Shown in pieces: positions 19,889-29,036 of a DNA stretch of 64,000 bases. Position 1 is the stretch's first letter. Each line of letters opens with the position of its first letter. The notes beneath the pieces were generated by a model. The model was not told the DNA's origin. It did no database searches and saw only the letters and a program-made list of their open reading frames with translations. The translations under genes and the position numbers were made by a program. The DNA comes from Lentibacillus persicus. Lineage in GTDB: Bacteria > Bacillota > Bacilli > Bacillales > Amphibacillaceae. The stretch is from NCBI RefSeq assembly GCF_900112705.1, contig NZ_FOMR01000002.1, positions 62,001-126,000 of the forward strand, read 5' to 3'.

Positions 19889-20698
19889 CTAAAAGTTATC
19901 GTGTGCATTTTCCACTATTTCTTCTAAAACAATTTCTGAATTATCACGATCCATTCCAGGCTTTATCCACCCCAGATGCAAAAGAAATTCGATGTTTCCA
20001 TCGCCTCCAGTAATTGGGGAATATGTTAGGTCAATCAATCTAAACCCTTGAAGTTCAGCAAATGAAACAATATCTTTTAACACCTGTTTATGTACTTTTT
20101 TGTCACGGACGATCCCTTTTTTGCCTACCTGATCACGACCAGCTTCAAATTGAGGCTTAACAAGTGCTACGACGTCGCTGCCAGGCTTAAGCAACTGACT
20201 CAATACAGGCAATATTAACCTCAAAGATATAAATGAAACATCGATGGTTGCAAAATCAGGGGACCCAAACTCAATCATATCAGAGGTCACATACCGGAAA
20301 TTAGTTCTCTCCATTACAACGACACGTTCATCACTGCGCAGTTTCCAATCCAACTGATTGTAGCCAACATCGATGGCATAACTAAGACGTGCACCATGTT
20401 GCAGTGCACAATCCGTAAACCCTCCCGTTGAAGAGCCAATATCGAGCATGACCCTGTTATTCAATGTAATTGAAAAACTTTGTAATGCTTTTTCCAGTTT
20501 CAGGCCGCCGCGACCGACGTATGGCATCGTTTTTCCCTTCACACTAAGTTGCACAGCCGTGTCTATTTTCATACCAGGTTTATCCAAACGGGTCTGCTCA
20601 GAAAAAACAACACCAGCCATAATAAGCCTCTTAGCCTTTTCCCTTGTATCAGCTAATGCCCGTTCAACCAACAAAACATCCAAACGCTTTTTTGTCAT
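19889..20698 (-). CDS. tlyA: TlyA family rRNA 2'-O-methyltransferase (YqxC)
   Basis: 269 aa. An S4 RNA-binding domain (1-60, RLDVLLVERALADTREKAKRLI) is fused to an FtsJ-type SAM-dependent methyltransferase (65-245) with SAM motif LDIGSSTGGFTDCALQ and KPQFEAGR. Mycobacterial TlyA methylates C1409 of 16S and C1920 of 23S rRNA. In bacilli the homologue is the short-form YqxC, often labelled haemolysin. It directly follows oapA (35 bp), where dxs normally intervenes. Confidence 0.9.
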   Translation of the reverse strand: MTKKRLDVLLVERALADTREKAKRLIMAGVVFSEQTRLDKPGMKIDTAVQLSVKGKTMPYVGRGGLKLEKALQSFSITLNNRVMLDIGSSTGGFTDCALQHGARLSYAIDVGYNQLDWKLRSDERVVVMERTNFRYVTSDMIEFGSPDFATIDVSFISLRLILPVLSQLLKPGSDVVALVKPQFEAGRDQVGKKGIVRDKKVHKQVLKDIVSFAELQGFRLIDLTYSPITGGDGNIEFLLHLGWIKPGMDRDNSEIVLEEIVENAHDNF

Positions 20699-20733
20699 AA
20701 CCTATACCCTTTATCGTTTGATTTATTATACAG

Positions 20734-21327
20734 TTACCTATTTGTCTTCTTATCCTCTTTGGGAAATATACTGATCTTGAAATTTTTTTCAATAAAAGCG
20801 ATAATTTTCCCGGCAAAAAAAATAAGATCGGTCGAGAAATTAATTGCCGCAAATTTACCTATTGCTTTGCCGCCTACAGTTAAAGCAGCGACAAGACTTG
20901 TAAGGACAACAGAAAGGACAATTTGCAGGCTGGAGCCATCACCTTCTCCGAAAATGTGGGCAATCTGAAGAACAACTGTCGCTGAGGCTGTGCCACTGAC
21001 AACGCCCGATATATCCCCAATCACATCGTTGCAAAAACTGGCAAATTTATCAGCATTTCGCGTAATATTAACCGCTTCTTTCGCACCGTTTACTTTCTCT
21101 GCCGCCATCGCATGAAATGGCTTTTCAGTAGCCGAAGTGGCAGCGATTCCCAGCATATCAAATACAACACCCACGAATACTATGATAAATACAATAAACA
21201 GACCAAGTATCCATACAACATTGCTGAGGACAGACTCAGAAATAACTGCAAAAATAGCCGCTAGCACAAACGTGATAACGGCAATAGTAACACTGAATTT
21301 TAATGATTTTTTAGTTTGCGATTTCAT
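20734..21327 (-). CDS. oapA: OapA, OLE RNA-associated integral membrane protein
   Basis: 197 aa with about four or five hydrophobic helices (11-31, 37-59, ~108-130, 140-160, 175-195). A Gly/Asp-rich loop NDVIGDISGVVSG lies between the first and second pairs. The gene lies directly 3' of a ~600-nt structured RNA in the cluster ispA - RNA - this gene - tlyA - argR - recN, which is the described locus of OLE RNA and OapA (first seen in Bacillus halodurans). OapA binds OLE RNA and places it at the membrane; the complex is tied to cold, alcohol and Mg2+ stress. ATG at 21327 is 5 nt after GAGGT; the in-frame extension upstream runs into the RNA and is not used. Confidence 0.85.
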   Translation of the reverse strand: MKSQTKKSLKFSVTIAVITFVLAAIFAVISESVLSNVVWILGLFIVFIIVFVGVVFDMLGIAATSATEKPFHAMAAEKVNGAKEAVNITRNADKFASFCNDVIGDISGVVSGTASATVVLQIAHIFGEGDGSSLQIVLSVVLTSLVAALTVGGKAIGKFAAINFSTDLIFFAGKIIAFIEKNFKISIFPKEDKKTNR

Positions 21328-21354
21328 TTTAACCTCTGTTTGGCAATTTATGTA

Positions 21355-21960
21355 AGCAGGAATGGTCATTTAAGAGGTAAAAACTGCGGCTTAGGTCCAG
21401 TAGGTTTTCCCAAGTGGATACCTTATGTTGCCATTAAGGTGGTTCCCCTTTAAATCCACCTCAGCATCGTCGCCGAATGCCGGACTGGATTACCACTTAG
21501 TCCGCACTATAATGCCTCTTAAATGTCAATGAACAGTCTAGGAGTTTTCCTCGGCAGCCTTTGACCGTTCCCTAGCCTCTTTTGCAGCGATGATTTCATA
21601 GAGGTAGCATAGACAATCCAATGGCCATTTGGACTGTAAATAAAGACTCTAATCCCCTCATTTCCACTCAAGGCAGGCTACGCTGTAAATAAGGTCACCC
21701 TTAACCCTATTAAACAGGTTCATACCCCATTCCATAATGCTATCTAGGCTTAGACTACACCACAGATATGGGCCTCCACGGAAATCGGGTCAACGCCCAC
21801 ATGCCTTTGCGGATCGCCCGAAAACCTTAACTCCCAGCACCGACCCAAGGCTGGGCGCCTCAAGCCGGCACAAGGAACTTCATCGATGTGCCCTTTGGCG
21901 GATTTTTAGGCCCGCCTTCAGGAACGGAGGGCTGACTAGAATACTGCACCATTCCTTTAA
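21355..21960 (-). ncRNA. ole: OLE RNA (ornate, large, extremophilic RNA)
   Basis: About 606 nt with no credible ORF, GC-richer than its surroundings, between ispA and oapA and read with them. Long-range pairing is visible. The 5' end GGAATGGT (21955-21948) pairs with the 3' end ACCATTCC (21366-21359). Immediately inside, CATTTAAGAGG (21525-21515) pairs with CCTCTTAAATG (21377-21367), closing a 3' domain stacked on the terminal helix. Further local hairpins occur (CTAGG...CCTAG near 21.54-21.58 kb). Length, locus and the neighbouring OapA gene match the OLE class. It has its own promoter just after the ispA stop codon. The exact ends are inferred from the terminal helix and promoter. Confidence 0.88.
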
Positions 21961-21967
21961 TAAATTT

Positions 21968-21996
21968 ATTATAACATATATTTGTTCAAAACAATA
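21968..21996 (-). promoter_or_regulatory. promoter of OLE RNA
   Basis: A perfect TATAAT (21973-21968) with TATTGT at 17 nt (21996-21991), or TTGTTT at 15 nt, directly downstream of the ispA stop codon. Predicted start falls around 21960, matching the base of the terminal helix. Confidence 0.6.
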
Positions 21997-22000
21997 GTTA

Positions 22001-22891
22001 TTAACGCTCGCGATTACTGAAGTAGTCAGTCAATGACATCAAATGCGACGTTTCAGCTCCTGCTTCGCGTAATGCTTTCTTGGCTTTGTCGACATAATCG
22101 TTCTTTTTTTGAACAGCTCGATCAAGTCCGAGCAATTTGACATATGTATTTTTTTCATTGCTTACATCGCTTCCAACCGGCTTGCCAATTATATCAGGAT
22201 CACCTGTAACATCCAATATATCATCCTGAACTTGGAAGATTAGACCAAGATAACGGGAAAATTGATCCAAATGGCGAATTTGCTTGTCTTGAGCGCCGCC
22301 TAGATAAGCTCCTGCCCGAATCGCGAATCGGAATAATTCACCCGTTTTCAGCGTATGGATTGTTTCAAGTTCTTCAAGTGTGGCATCTTTCTTTTCTGCT
22401 TCCATATCTAAAATCTGGCCTGCTACCATACCTTTTGGACCGCTGGCTTCTGCTAAAATCTGAACAATTCGCACTTTTTCACTGTCTGTCAGCAATGCAT
22501 CGTTTGAGATAAGTTCAAAACTATATGTTAATAATGCATCACCGGCCAGAATCGCTGTTGCCTCATCGAATTTTTTATGATTCGTCGGCATCCCTCTGCG
22601 TACGTCATCATCATCCATAGCAGGCAAGTCATCATGGACCAGTGAATACGTATGAATCATTTCAAGTGCAGCAGCAGTTGGGAGCACCCGGTTGATTTCA
22701 TGATCGTAATTCCTGAAGCTCGCCATTAGGATGACAGGTCTCAGCCTTTTCCCGCCAGCTTCCAATGAATAAATCATTGATTCTTTAAGTCGAACAGGAA
22801 TGTCGAGATTAGCCAAATGTTTATTGAGCTCGCTCTGAATAAGCTCTCGATTTTCAGAAATAAATTCTTTGAGTCCCTGGTGCACCGTCAT
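22001..22891 (-). CDS. ispA: farnesyl diphosphate synthase (geranyltranstransferase)
   Basis: 296 aa. It condenses IPP with DMAPP and GPP to farnesyl-PP for undecaprenyl-PP, menaquinone and other isoprenoids. First aspartate-rich motif [14 protein letters not shown], second FQVQDDILD. The ATG overlaps the xseB stop by 4 nt. Normally dxs follows in this cluster; here the OLE RNA and oapA follow and dxs is missing. Confidence 0.95.
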   Translation of the reverse strand: MTVHQGLKEFISENRELIQSELNKHLANLDIPVRLKESMIYSLEAGGKRLRPVILMASFRNYDHEINRVLPTAAALEMIHTYSLVHDDLPAMDDDDVRRGMPTNHKKFDEATAILAGDALLTYSFELISNDALLTDSEKVRIVQILAEASGPKGMVAGQILDMEAEKKDATLEELETIHTLKTGELFRFAIRAGAYLGGAQDKQIRHLDQFSRYLGLIFQVQDDILDVTGDPDIIGKPVGSDVSNEKNTYVKLLGLDRAVQKKNDYVDKAKKALREAGAETSHLMSLTDYFSNRER

Positions 22892-23121
22892 TCGTCCCCC
22901 TGTATTTCAAATGATTCAAGCTGGTCTTGTTCATTCATAATTTTTGTCATCTTTTCTTGAACACTGGATAATTTATCATTACACACTTTTGAAAGCTGCA
23001 TCCCTTCCTGATAGTATGAAATGGCTTTTTCCAGCGGGACATCCCCTTTCTCTAGTTTTTCCACTATTTTCTCCAATTCAAGCATTGCCTCTTCAAACGA
23101 CAATTCATTCATGTTTTCCAT
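22888..23121 (-). CDS. xseB: exodeoxyribonuclease VII small subunit
   Basis: 77 aa helical hairpin protein with the family core [18 protein letters not shown] and the middle segment [15 protein letters not shown]. It binds XseA, giving the multi-subunit exonuclease VII that degrades single-stranded DNA. ATG behind GAGGAGG, overlapping xseA by 17 bp and ispA by 4 bp, so tightly coupled. Confidence 0.94.
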   Translation of the reverse strand: MENMNELSFEEAMLELEKIVEKLEKGDVPLEKAISYYQEGMQLSKVCNDKLSSVQEKMTKIMNEQDQLESFEIQGDE

Positions 23122-24463
23122 TATATTCCTCCTCTATGCTCACTACACGGGAAACTAACTTTCCATCAGATAGGGCCACAGTTATTTCCTCTGATTCAGC
23201 TGTATCTTTAACGGTTTTCAATAGCCTGCCGGATGATGAATAAGTAATGGCGTAACCGCGTTTCATTGTTTCAAGCGGGTTCAGCAATGATAATTTTTCA
23301 ATGGCGTTTTGCTGCCTGCTTTCACTTTGATCCACTTGTTTTGTCATCATATAATTAAGTTGTTTAGTCAGTTGATTCAAATCCTTAGTTGTCCGTTCAA
23401 TCTGCCAGCGCGGATGCAGTGCTTCCATACGCGCATTTAAACTGATAAGCAAATCACGTTTTCTTCGCTGTTCTTGTTTAAAAGCCGTTCCAAGCCGTTC
23501 CACAAATTTATCCAATTCCTGTTCTTTTTGTGCAATTAATTGTTCCGGGTAGCGGAAGGCATATGATTGTTGAATCCGTTTAAGGTGCTGTGATGCCGCA
23601 GTGGTTTTTTCATTCACGATTCGGCTCATTGAACGCTGCATACTTTGGACGTTATGTAATAGTTCAAGCCTGGACGGCACAGCAATCTCAGCCGCCCCTG
23701 TCGGCGTGGGTGCTCTCATATCTGCTGTGAAATCACTAATCGTGATATCCGTTTCATGCCCGACAGCTGAAATGATTGGAATGCTGGATTTATATATTGC
23801 ATTAGCCACAATCTCTTCGTTGAAGCCCCATAATTCTTCGATAGAGCCTCCTCCCCGACCAACAATCAACAGATCAAAATTGGTATTATGATTAGCTCTG
23901 GTTATCGCATCAGCAATTGAATGGGGTGCATTTTCACCCTGGACAAGGACAGGAATAATTGTTGTTTGCACAATTGGATACCGACGTTTAATAGTCGTTA
24001 TAATATCACGCACGGCTGCTCCCGTGGGAGAAGTAATAATCCCTATATTCTCCGGATATTTTGGTAATTTCTTTTTACGTTCGTTTTCAAAATAACCTTG
24101 TTTAGCCAATTTTTCCTTTAATTGTTCAAACGCTAAATATAACGACCCGAGTCCATCCGGCTCCATTTGTTGAATATAAAGCTGATATTGTCCGAATTGC
24201 TCAAAGACACCAATATCACCGCGAATTAATACATTCATTCCGTTTTCCGGCCGGAATTTCAACTTCCTGTTATTACCCGCAAACATCACGGCTTGAATAC
24301 GCGCATTATCATCTTTAACCGTTAAATACATATGTCCGCGACTATGATGCTTAAAGTTCGAAATTTCGCCTTTCAACCATAAGTTTTTCATATGTGGGTC
24401 CGTTTCGAACTTGCGTTTTATATATTTGGTCAGAGCTGAAACGGTTAAATATTTATCCTCCAA
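23105..24463 (-). CDS. xseA: exodeoxyribonuclease VII large subunit
   Basis: 452 aa. N-terminal OB fold (1-100, [24 protein letters not shown]), then the catalytic domain with [32 protein letters not shown] and [13 protein letters not shown], then coiled coil and a C-terminal segment that binds XseB. TTG at 24463 is used ([16 protein letters not shown]), with AAAGGA 10 nt upstream. Overlaps folD by 11 bp. Confidence 0.95.
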   Translation of the reverse strand: MEDKYLTVSALTKYIKRKFETDPHMKNLWLKGEISNFKHHSRGHMYLTVKDDNARIQAVMFAGNNRKLKFRPENGMNVLIRGDIGVFEQFGQYQLYIQQMEPDGLGSLYLAFEQLKEKLAKQGYFENERKKKLPKYPENIGIITSPTGAAVRDIITTIKRRYPIVQTTIIPVLVQGENAPHSIADAITRANHNTNFDLLIVGRGGGSIEELWGFNEEIVANAIYKSSIPIISAVGHETDITISDFTADMRAPTPTGAAEIAVPSRLELLHNVQSMQRSMSRIVNEKTTAASQHLKRIQQSYAFRYPEQLIAQKEQELDKFVERLGTAFKQEQRRKRDLLISLNARMEALHPRWQIERTTKDLNQLTKQLNYMMTKQVDQSESRQQNAIEKLSLLNPLETMKRGYAITYSSSGRLLKTVKDTAESEEITVALSDGKLVSRVVSIEEEYNGKHE

Positions 24464-25313
24464 GGTGCGACAGTCCTTTAGCAGCCTTAATCGTGTTTTG
24501 GAGAAGCATTGTTATCGTCATAGGTCCTACGCCTTTTGGAACAGGCGTTATATATGCAGCTTTTTCAGCTGCTGATGAAAAATCAACATCTCCAGTCAAT
24601 GACCCATCTTCCTTGCGATTTATACCTACATCGATTATTACTGCCCCATCCTTTATATGCTCACCGGAAATCATATTTGGTTTGCCTATAGCCGCAATAA
24701 GGATATCGGCGCTGCGGGTATATTCAAACAAGTTCTCTGTTTTTGAATGACAGTATGTAACAGTTGCATTTTCTTTAAGAAGCAATTGTCCCACCGGTTT
24801 GCCTACAATATTACTCCGCCCAAGCACAACCGCATGCTTGCCCGCGATTGGAATATTATATGAATGAAGCATCGTTATAATGCCGTAAGGGGTACACGGC
24901 AGAAAAGCATCATCGCCTGTCATCATTTTCCCAATATTAACCGGGTGGAAACCATCAACGTCTTTATAAGGGCTGATCGACTCAATGACAAGCTGTTCAT
25001 TGATATGATCAGGAAGTGGGAGTTGTACCAAAATCCCATGCACCGCTTTCTCATTGTTCAGTTCTTCTATTTTCTTAAGAAGCTCTTCCTGAGAAACAGA
25101 GGCCGGCATTTCGATGACATCGGACGAAATGCCAGTTTGCGCTGAGGCTTTCTTTTTCCCGTTTACATACGACTTTGATGCCGGGTTATCACCAACAATG
25201 ATAACAGTTAAATGAGGAACAATCCCTTCTTCTCTCAGCTGTGTCACTTCCCCTGTCATCGCTTCCCGAAGTTTCTGCCCTAATTCCTTTCCATTGATTG
25301 TTTTCGCTGGCAT
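24453..25313 (-). CDS. folD: methylenetetrahydrofolate dehydrogenase/cyclohydrolase FolD
   Basis: 286 aa bifunctional enzyme interconverting 5,10-methylene-THF, 5,10-methenyl-THF and 10-formyl-THF with NADP. Catalytic Tyr/Lys in SYVNGKKKASAQ, then VHGILVQLPLP, the NADP site VVLGRSNIVGKPVGQLL and the C-terminal TPVPKGVGPMT. ATG with GAGGAG upstream. It supplies formyl-THF and uses one-carbon units also produced by the gcv system further right. Confidence 0.96.
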   Translation of the reverse strand: MPAKTINGKELGQKLREAMTGEVTQLREEGIVPHLTVIIVGDNPASKSYVNGKKKASAQTGISSDVIEMPASVSQEELLKKIEELNNEKAVHGILVQLPLPDHINEQLVIESISPYKDVDGFHPVNIGKMMTGDDAFLPCTPYGIITMLHSYNIPIAGKHAVVLGRSNIVGKPVGQLLLKENATVTYCHSKTENLFEYTRSADILIAAIGKPNMISGEHIKDGAVIIDVGINRKEDGSLTGDVDFSSAAEKAAYITPVPKGVGPMTITMLLQNTIKAAKGLSHLGG

Positions 25314-25328
25314 GTCTCAGGCTCCTCT

Positions 25329-25709
25329 CTATGCTATAATTTTTGATAATACGCCGTTTACAAATTTTCCGGATTTTTCTTCTCCATATGCATTTGCCAG
25401 TTCTACCGCTTCATTAATTGCAACATTTACCGGTATGTCTTCCCGATAGCTGATTTCGAAAACTGCAATTCTTAAAATCGTTTTTTCAACCGAAGCAATC
25501 CGGTCGATTGACCATTTTTCCATATGCTCAGTGATTTTTTGATCCAGCTGATCTTTGTACGAAGCAACGCCTTCTACAAGTTCCTTCAAATATGCGTCAA
25601 CTTCCAGTGACTCAAACTGCTCATCTATTGCTTTTTCAGGATTTTTATCATTAATATCCAATTGAAAAAGGATTTGCAGTGCATTTTCTCGTGCTGCGTG
25701 GCGATTCAT
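25329..25709 (-). CDS. nusB: transcription antitermination factor NusB
   Basis: 126 aa all-helical RNA-binding protein acting with NusE (S10) on boxA in rRNA leader transcripts. Family motifs: RENALQILFQLD near the N-terminus, NEAVELANAYGEEKSGKFVNGVL at the C-terminus. ATG at 25709 with AAGGAG; the in-frame ATG at 25742 has no ribosome binding site. A 270-bp gap upstream contains a possible promoter -10 and a small hairpin followed by T6. Confidence 0.93.
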   Translation of the reverse strand: MNRHAARENALQILFQLDINDKNPEKAIDEQFESLEVDAYLKELVEGVASYKDQLDQKITEHMEKWSIDRIASVEKTILRIAVFEISYREDIPVNVAINEAVELANAYGEEKSGKFVNGVLSKIIA

Positions 25710-25942
25710 AACCCTTAACTCCTTTTTAGCAATGTGTTTCAAGCGGGATTGAAAAAAGACCTGTTAAAAACAGCTCAATTTCAAGGCCTTTGAAAACCTA
25801 TTTTTACTAATATCATTGCAAATCATATCATGATTATAACTATGAAGCCAGAAAGAAACTGTCACAATAGCGGTTTTATAATTGCATTCTTAAACTTCAC
25901 CGACAAGTCAGGCTCAACAGCTGTCTTGAAACACAGCATTAA

Positions 25943-25980
25943 GAAAAAAAGAAGGGCAAAAGAACAAATTCTTTTGGCCC
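25943..25980 (-). terminator. intrinsic terminator of the accB-accC-yqhY operon
   Basis: Minus strand GGGCCAAAAGAA pairs with TTCTTTTGCCC with one bulge, followed by TTCTTTTTTT. It starts at the yqhY stop codon. Confidence 0.8.
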
Positions 25981-26366
25981 TACTCACTTTCTTCCGTTTC
26001 TTCCATCTGAATGCCAACTACATGAACATTAATTTCATCAATTTCAAGTGCTGTCATATTTTTAAGTGTCTGACGAATATTTTCCTGCAATTGTTGAGCC
26101 ACTTTTGGTATTGACACACCAAAATTCAATACAACAAACAGATCAATAAGGATACCTTTTTCCGTCAAGTCAACTTTTACGCCTTTACCATGTGATTTCT
26201 TCCCGAATCGTTCTACAACGCCTGTTGCAAAGTTGCCACGCATTGCAGAAACACCTTCTACTTCGGATGCGGCTATCCCCGTGATCACTTCAATGACCTC
26301 AGGCGCAATTTCAACAGTCCCCAGATTCGTATTGTCGCTTACATTCAGCAAAGGCTGTTCACTCAT
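25980..26366 (-). CDS. yqhY: YqhY, Asp23/Gls24 family protein
   Basis: 128 aa. Asp23 domain with VEIAPEVIEVITGIAASEVEGVSAM and the LFVVLNFGVSIPKVAQQLQ core. YqhY is co-transcribed with accB-accC in bacilli and is proposed to tune acetyl-CoA carboxylase activity; its loss in B. subtilis causes acc suppressor mutations. Its ATG (26366) shares one base with the accC stop (TGATG), so it is translationally coupled. Confidence 0.88.
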   Translation of the reverse strand: MSEQPLLNVSDNTNLGTVEIAPEVIEVITGIAASEVEGVSAMRGNFATGVVERFGKKSHGKGVKVDLTEKGILIDLFVVLNFGVSIPKVAQQLQENIRQTLKNMTALEIDEINVHVVGIQMEETEESE

Positions 26367-27727
26367 CAATCATCATCCTTTTCTATAATCGGATTTTCTT
26401 CAAGGAAATTTGTGTTAAAGTCACCATTCACAAAAACATCATGATCCATAATACGCCGGTGAAATGAGATTGTGGTATCAACACCATCCACAACAAATTC
26501 ATCCAGCGCGCGTTTCATTCGATCAATCGTTTCATTCCTTGTTTTCCCGTATGTTATTAGCTTAGCGACCATCGAATCATAATATGGAGGTATGCTATAC
26601 CCCGGATACGCTCCCGAATCGATTCGAACACCCAGACCTCCGGGAGGAAGATAAAGATCGATTTTGCCGGGGGAAGGCATGAAGTTTTTAAACGGGCTTT
26701 CAGCATTAATCCGACACTCCATTGCCCAGCCATTGAAATTAATATCGTCCTGCTTGAAGGACAATTTTTCGTGGTTCGCTACCCTGATTTGTTCTTTTAT
26801 CAAATCGACACCGGTAACCATTTCAGTAACGGGGTGCTCAACTTGAATGCGGGTGTTCATCTCCATAAAATAGAAGGCATGCGTTTTTCGGTCAAAAATA
26901 AATTCGATTGTACCCGCTCCAACATAATCAACTGCTTTAGCAGCTTTTACTGCTGCCTCTCCCATTTCTGCACGAATTTCAGGCGTTAATGCCGGCGATG
27001 GCGTTTCTTCAATCAATTTTTGCAGTCGCCGCTGAATCGTACAATCCCGTTCGCCAAGATGTACGGTATTGCCATGTTCATCTGCCAGTACTTGAATTTC
27101 AACATGACGGAAATCTTCAATGAATTTCTCAAGGTAAACACCCGGGTTGCCGAATGATTTTTCAGCTTCCTCCTGGGTAACCCGTATACCTTTAACAAGA
27201 TCTTCTTCCGTTTTAGCAACCCTGATGCCTTTTCCTCCACCGCCCGCTGTTGCTTTAATAATTACTGGGTAACCAATTTCTCCGGCGATGTGAATCGCTT
27301 CATCTTCATTTTCGATAATCCCATCAGAGCCAGGAACGATAGGCACATCAGCTGCCTTCATTGTTTCCCGGGCAACATCTTTAATTCCCATTTTCTGAAT
27401 AGCTTCTGCTGGCGGGCCGATAAATGTAATGTTGCAAGCACTGCAAATTTCGGCAAAGTCAGCATTTTCCGCCAGAAAACCGTACCCGGGATGGATGGCA
27501 TCCACTTCAGTTGATGTAGCAACACTCATGATATTTGTAAAATTTAAGTAACTGTCTCTGCTTAGCGCAGGGCCTATACAATAAGCTTCATCAGCCAACT
27601 GGACATGCAGGGCATCTTTATCCGCTTCAGAATAAACTGCGACCGTAGCAATATCCATCTCTTTGCAGGCCCTTATGATGCGAACAGCTATTTCTCCTCG
27701 GTTCGCAATTAATACTTTATTAATCAC
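26366..27727 (-). CDS. accC: acetyl-CoA carboxylase biotin carboxylase subunit
   Basis: 453 aa. ATP-dependent carboxylation of the biotin on AccB using bicarbonate. Biotin carboxylase N-domain ([18 protein letters not shown]), ATP-grasp with [16 protein letters not shown] and [17 protein letters not shown]-domain at the end. GTG at 27727 is preferred: AAGGGG lies 9 nt upstream, whereas the ATG at 27736 abuts the Shine-Dalgarno. Thirteen bp follow accB. Confidence 0.95.
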   Translation of the reverse strand: MINKVLIANRGEIAVRIIRACKEMDIATVAVYSEADKDALHVQLADEAYCIGPALSRDSYLNFTNIMSVATSTEVDAIHPGYGFLAENADFAEICSACNITFIGPPAEAIQKMGIKDVARETMKAADVPIVPGSDGIIENEDEAIHIAGEIGYPVIIKATAGGGGKGIRVAKTEEDLVKGIRVTQEEAEKSFGNPGVYLEKFIEDFRHVEIQVLADEHGNTVHLGERDCTIQRRLQKLIEETPSPALTPEIRAEMGEAAVKAAKAVDYVGAGTIEFIFDRKTHAFYFMEMNTRIQVEHPVTEMVTGVDLIKEQIRVANHEKLSFKQDDINFNGWAMECRINAESPFKNFMPSPGKIDLYLPPGGLGVRIDSGAYPGYSIPPYYDSMVAKLITYGKTRNETIDRMKRALDEFVVDGVDTTISFHRRIMDHDVFVNGDFNTNFLEENPIIEKDDD

Positions 27728-27740
27728 CTGCAACATCCCC

Positions 27741-28244
27741 TTAGTTAGTCTTTACTCTGAATAATGGCTGGCCGTACTCTACTAATTCGCCGTCTTCGGC
27801 CAGTATCTCGGTTATTTCACCCGATGTTTCGGCCTCGATTTCATTAAAAAGTTTCATTGCTTCCACAATACATACGACTGTATCGGTTTCCACTTGAGAA
27901 CCCGGCTTTACATATGCATCGCTTTCCGGATTTGGTTTTGCATAAAATGTTCCAACCATTGGGGACACGATTTCATAATCAAAATCGGTTGTGTTTTCCG
28001 GAGCAGAGCTTTCAGCCGGAGCGCTCTCTGTTTTTTGTTCCACCTTAACGCCCGGTTCTGCAGGTTTTGCCGGTTCTGCGGACTGTTCAACTGCTTCCAC
28101 GTGTTTTGGAGCATTAGACGTGACGACTTGCCCATTTGATTTTTTCATCGAAACGCTTGTACCGTCTGATTCATACGTAAATTCGTCGATTGCCGATTGA
28201 TCAACCAGTTTTATTAATTCGCGTATTTCCTGAACTTTTAACAT
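27741..28244 (-). CDS. accB: acetyl-CoA carboxylase biotin carboxyl carrier protein
   Basis: 167 aa. An N-terminal region ([17 protein letters not shown]), a Pro/Ala/Glu-rich flexible linker (about 45-90), and a C-terminal biotinyl domain with the biotinylated Lys in [18 protein letters not shown] at 28244 follows AAGGGTG. First gene of accB-accC-yqhY, likely read from a promoter around 28.3 kb. Confidence 0.95.
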   Translation of the reverse strand: MLKVQEIRELIKLVDQSAIDEFTYESDGTSVSMKKSNGQVVTSNAPKHVEAVEQSAEPAKPAEPGVKVEQKTESAPAESSAPENTTDFDYEIVSPMVGTFYAKPNPESDAYVKPGSQVETDTVVCIVEAMKLFNEIEAETSGEITEILAEDGELVEYGQPLFRVKTN

Positions 28245-28293
28245 GATTGGCACCCTTTCGTTTGTTACAGATTAAATTATAAATTCTTATAAT

Positions 28294-28323
28294 ATTCTAC
28301 GATAACCGTACTGAAAACATCAA
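28294..28323 (-). promoter_or_regulatory. putative sigma-A promoter of accB
   Basis: Minus strand TTGATG (28323-28318), 18-nt spacer, TAGAAT (28299-28294), about 50 bp upstream of accB. No FapR operator is evident. Confidence 0.45.
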
Positions 28324-28410
28324 CCCAGCCTAATATGTAAAACGGTTTCAGTATGTATTATATCAATCTTTTAAGTAACATGCGAATGATAGTATAAAAA
28401 ATTATTAATC

Positions 28411-28442
28411 ATAAAAGCCGGATGGACGATTCCACCCGGCTC
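28411..28442 (-). terminator. intrinsic terminator of the spoIIIA operon
   Basis: Minus strand GAGCCGGGTGG pairs with CCATCCGGCTT around loop AATCGT and is followed by TTAT, just after spoIIIAH. Confidence 0.75.
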
Positions 28443-28452
28443 CTCTGCTCAT

Positions 28453-29025
28453 TCACTTTTCAACTGGCTGATAATCAACATCAACCGTTATATCGCCAAA
28501 TTCATCACGTACCATCTGCATGATATTGACGACTTCTGAATTGCTCAGCTTTTCAGTTTCCTTCACATGCACCAGAACTTTTCCTTCCTCATGACGGACA
28601 AGGACATCACTGTAGTCGGCAGCCGCCAAAATTGATTCTTCCAGTATGGTCTCCTTGCTGGAAACCTCATCAAGCTCATTCATCTCATCTCTGGCCTGAT
28701 TTTTTTCTTCTGTACTTGCCGTGCTGGAGGCGACAACGTCATTCAGCCGATCTTTTGCTTCACTGCGCTCGTCCTGTATTTCCATTCGGATTGACGTAAA
28801 CAATTCATCTTCACTTGCATTTGTTATATCGGTAACCTCAGCATCTGTTTCATCAGCAGCTTCTCCTTCAGCATTTTCGGATGAAGCTGCTTCTTCAGAC
28901 GTTTCCTCCCCTTGTTCAAAATAAGCAAGATCCCCGCTATTTCCAGGTGATGTCATATAGTAAACGCTCAAAACAATCATTAAACTTAGCATCGTTAACA
29001 ACCATACCGTTTGTTTTTTTAACAT
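28453..29025 (-). CDS. spoIIIAH: stage III sporulation protein AH
   Basis: 190 aa. Mother-cell component of the SpoIIIA-SpoIIQ feeding-tube channel. Its extracellular domain binds forespore SpoIIQ across the intermembrane space. One N-terminal transmembrane helix (7-25), an acidic low-complexity linker (about 35-70), then the YscJ/FliF-like ring-building fold. Last gene of the operon. Confidence 0.92.
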   Translation of the reverse strand: MLKKQTVWLLTMLSLMIVLSVYYMTSPGNSGDLAYFEQGEETSEEAASSENAEGEAADETDAEVTDITNASEDELFTSIRMEIQDERSEAKDRLNDVVASSTASTEEKNQARDEMNELDEVSSKETILEESILAAADYSDVLVRHEEGKVLVHVKETEKLSNSEVVNIMQMVRDEFGDITVDVDYQPVEK

Positions 29026-29036
29026 TAATTACCCTC

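Noticed and set aside
21328-21369. N-terminal extension of OapA
   Set aside because: It would run into the closing helix of OLE RNA; ATG 21327 has a proper GAGGT site.
21737-21997. 86-codon plus-strand ORF antisense to the OLE RNA
   Set aside because: It has no ribosome site and lies in conserved structural RNA; composition is a by-product of the RNA.
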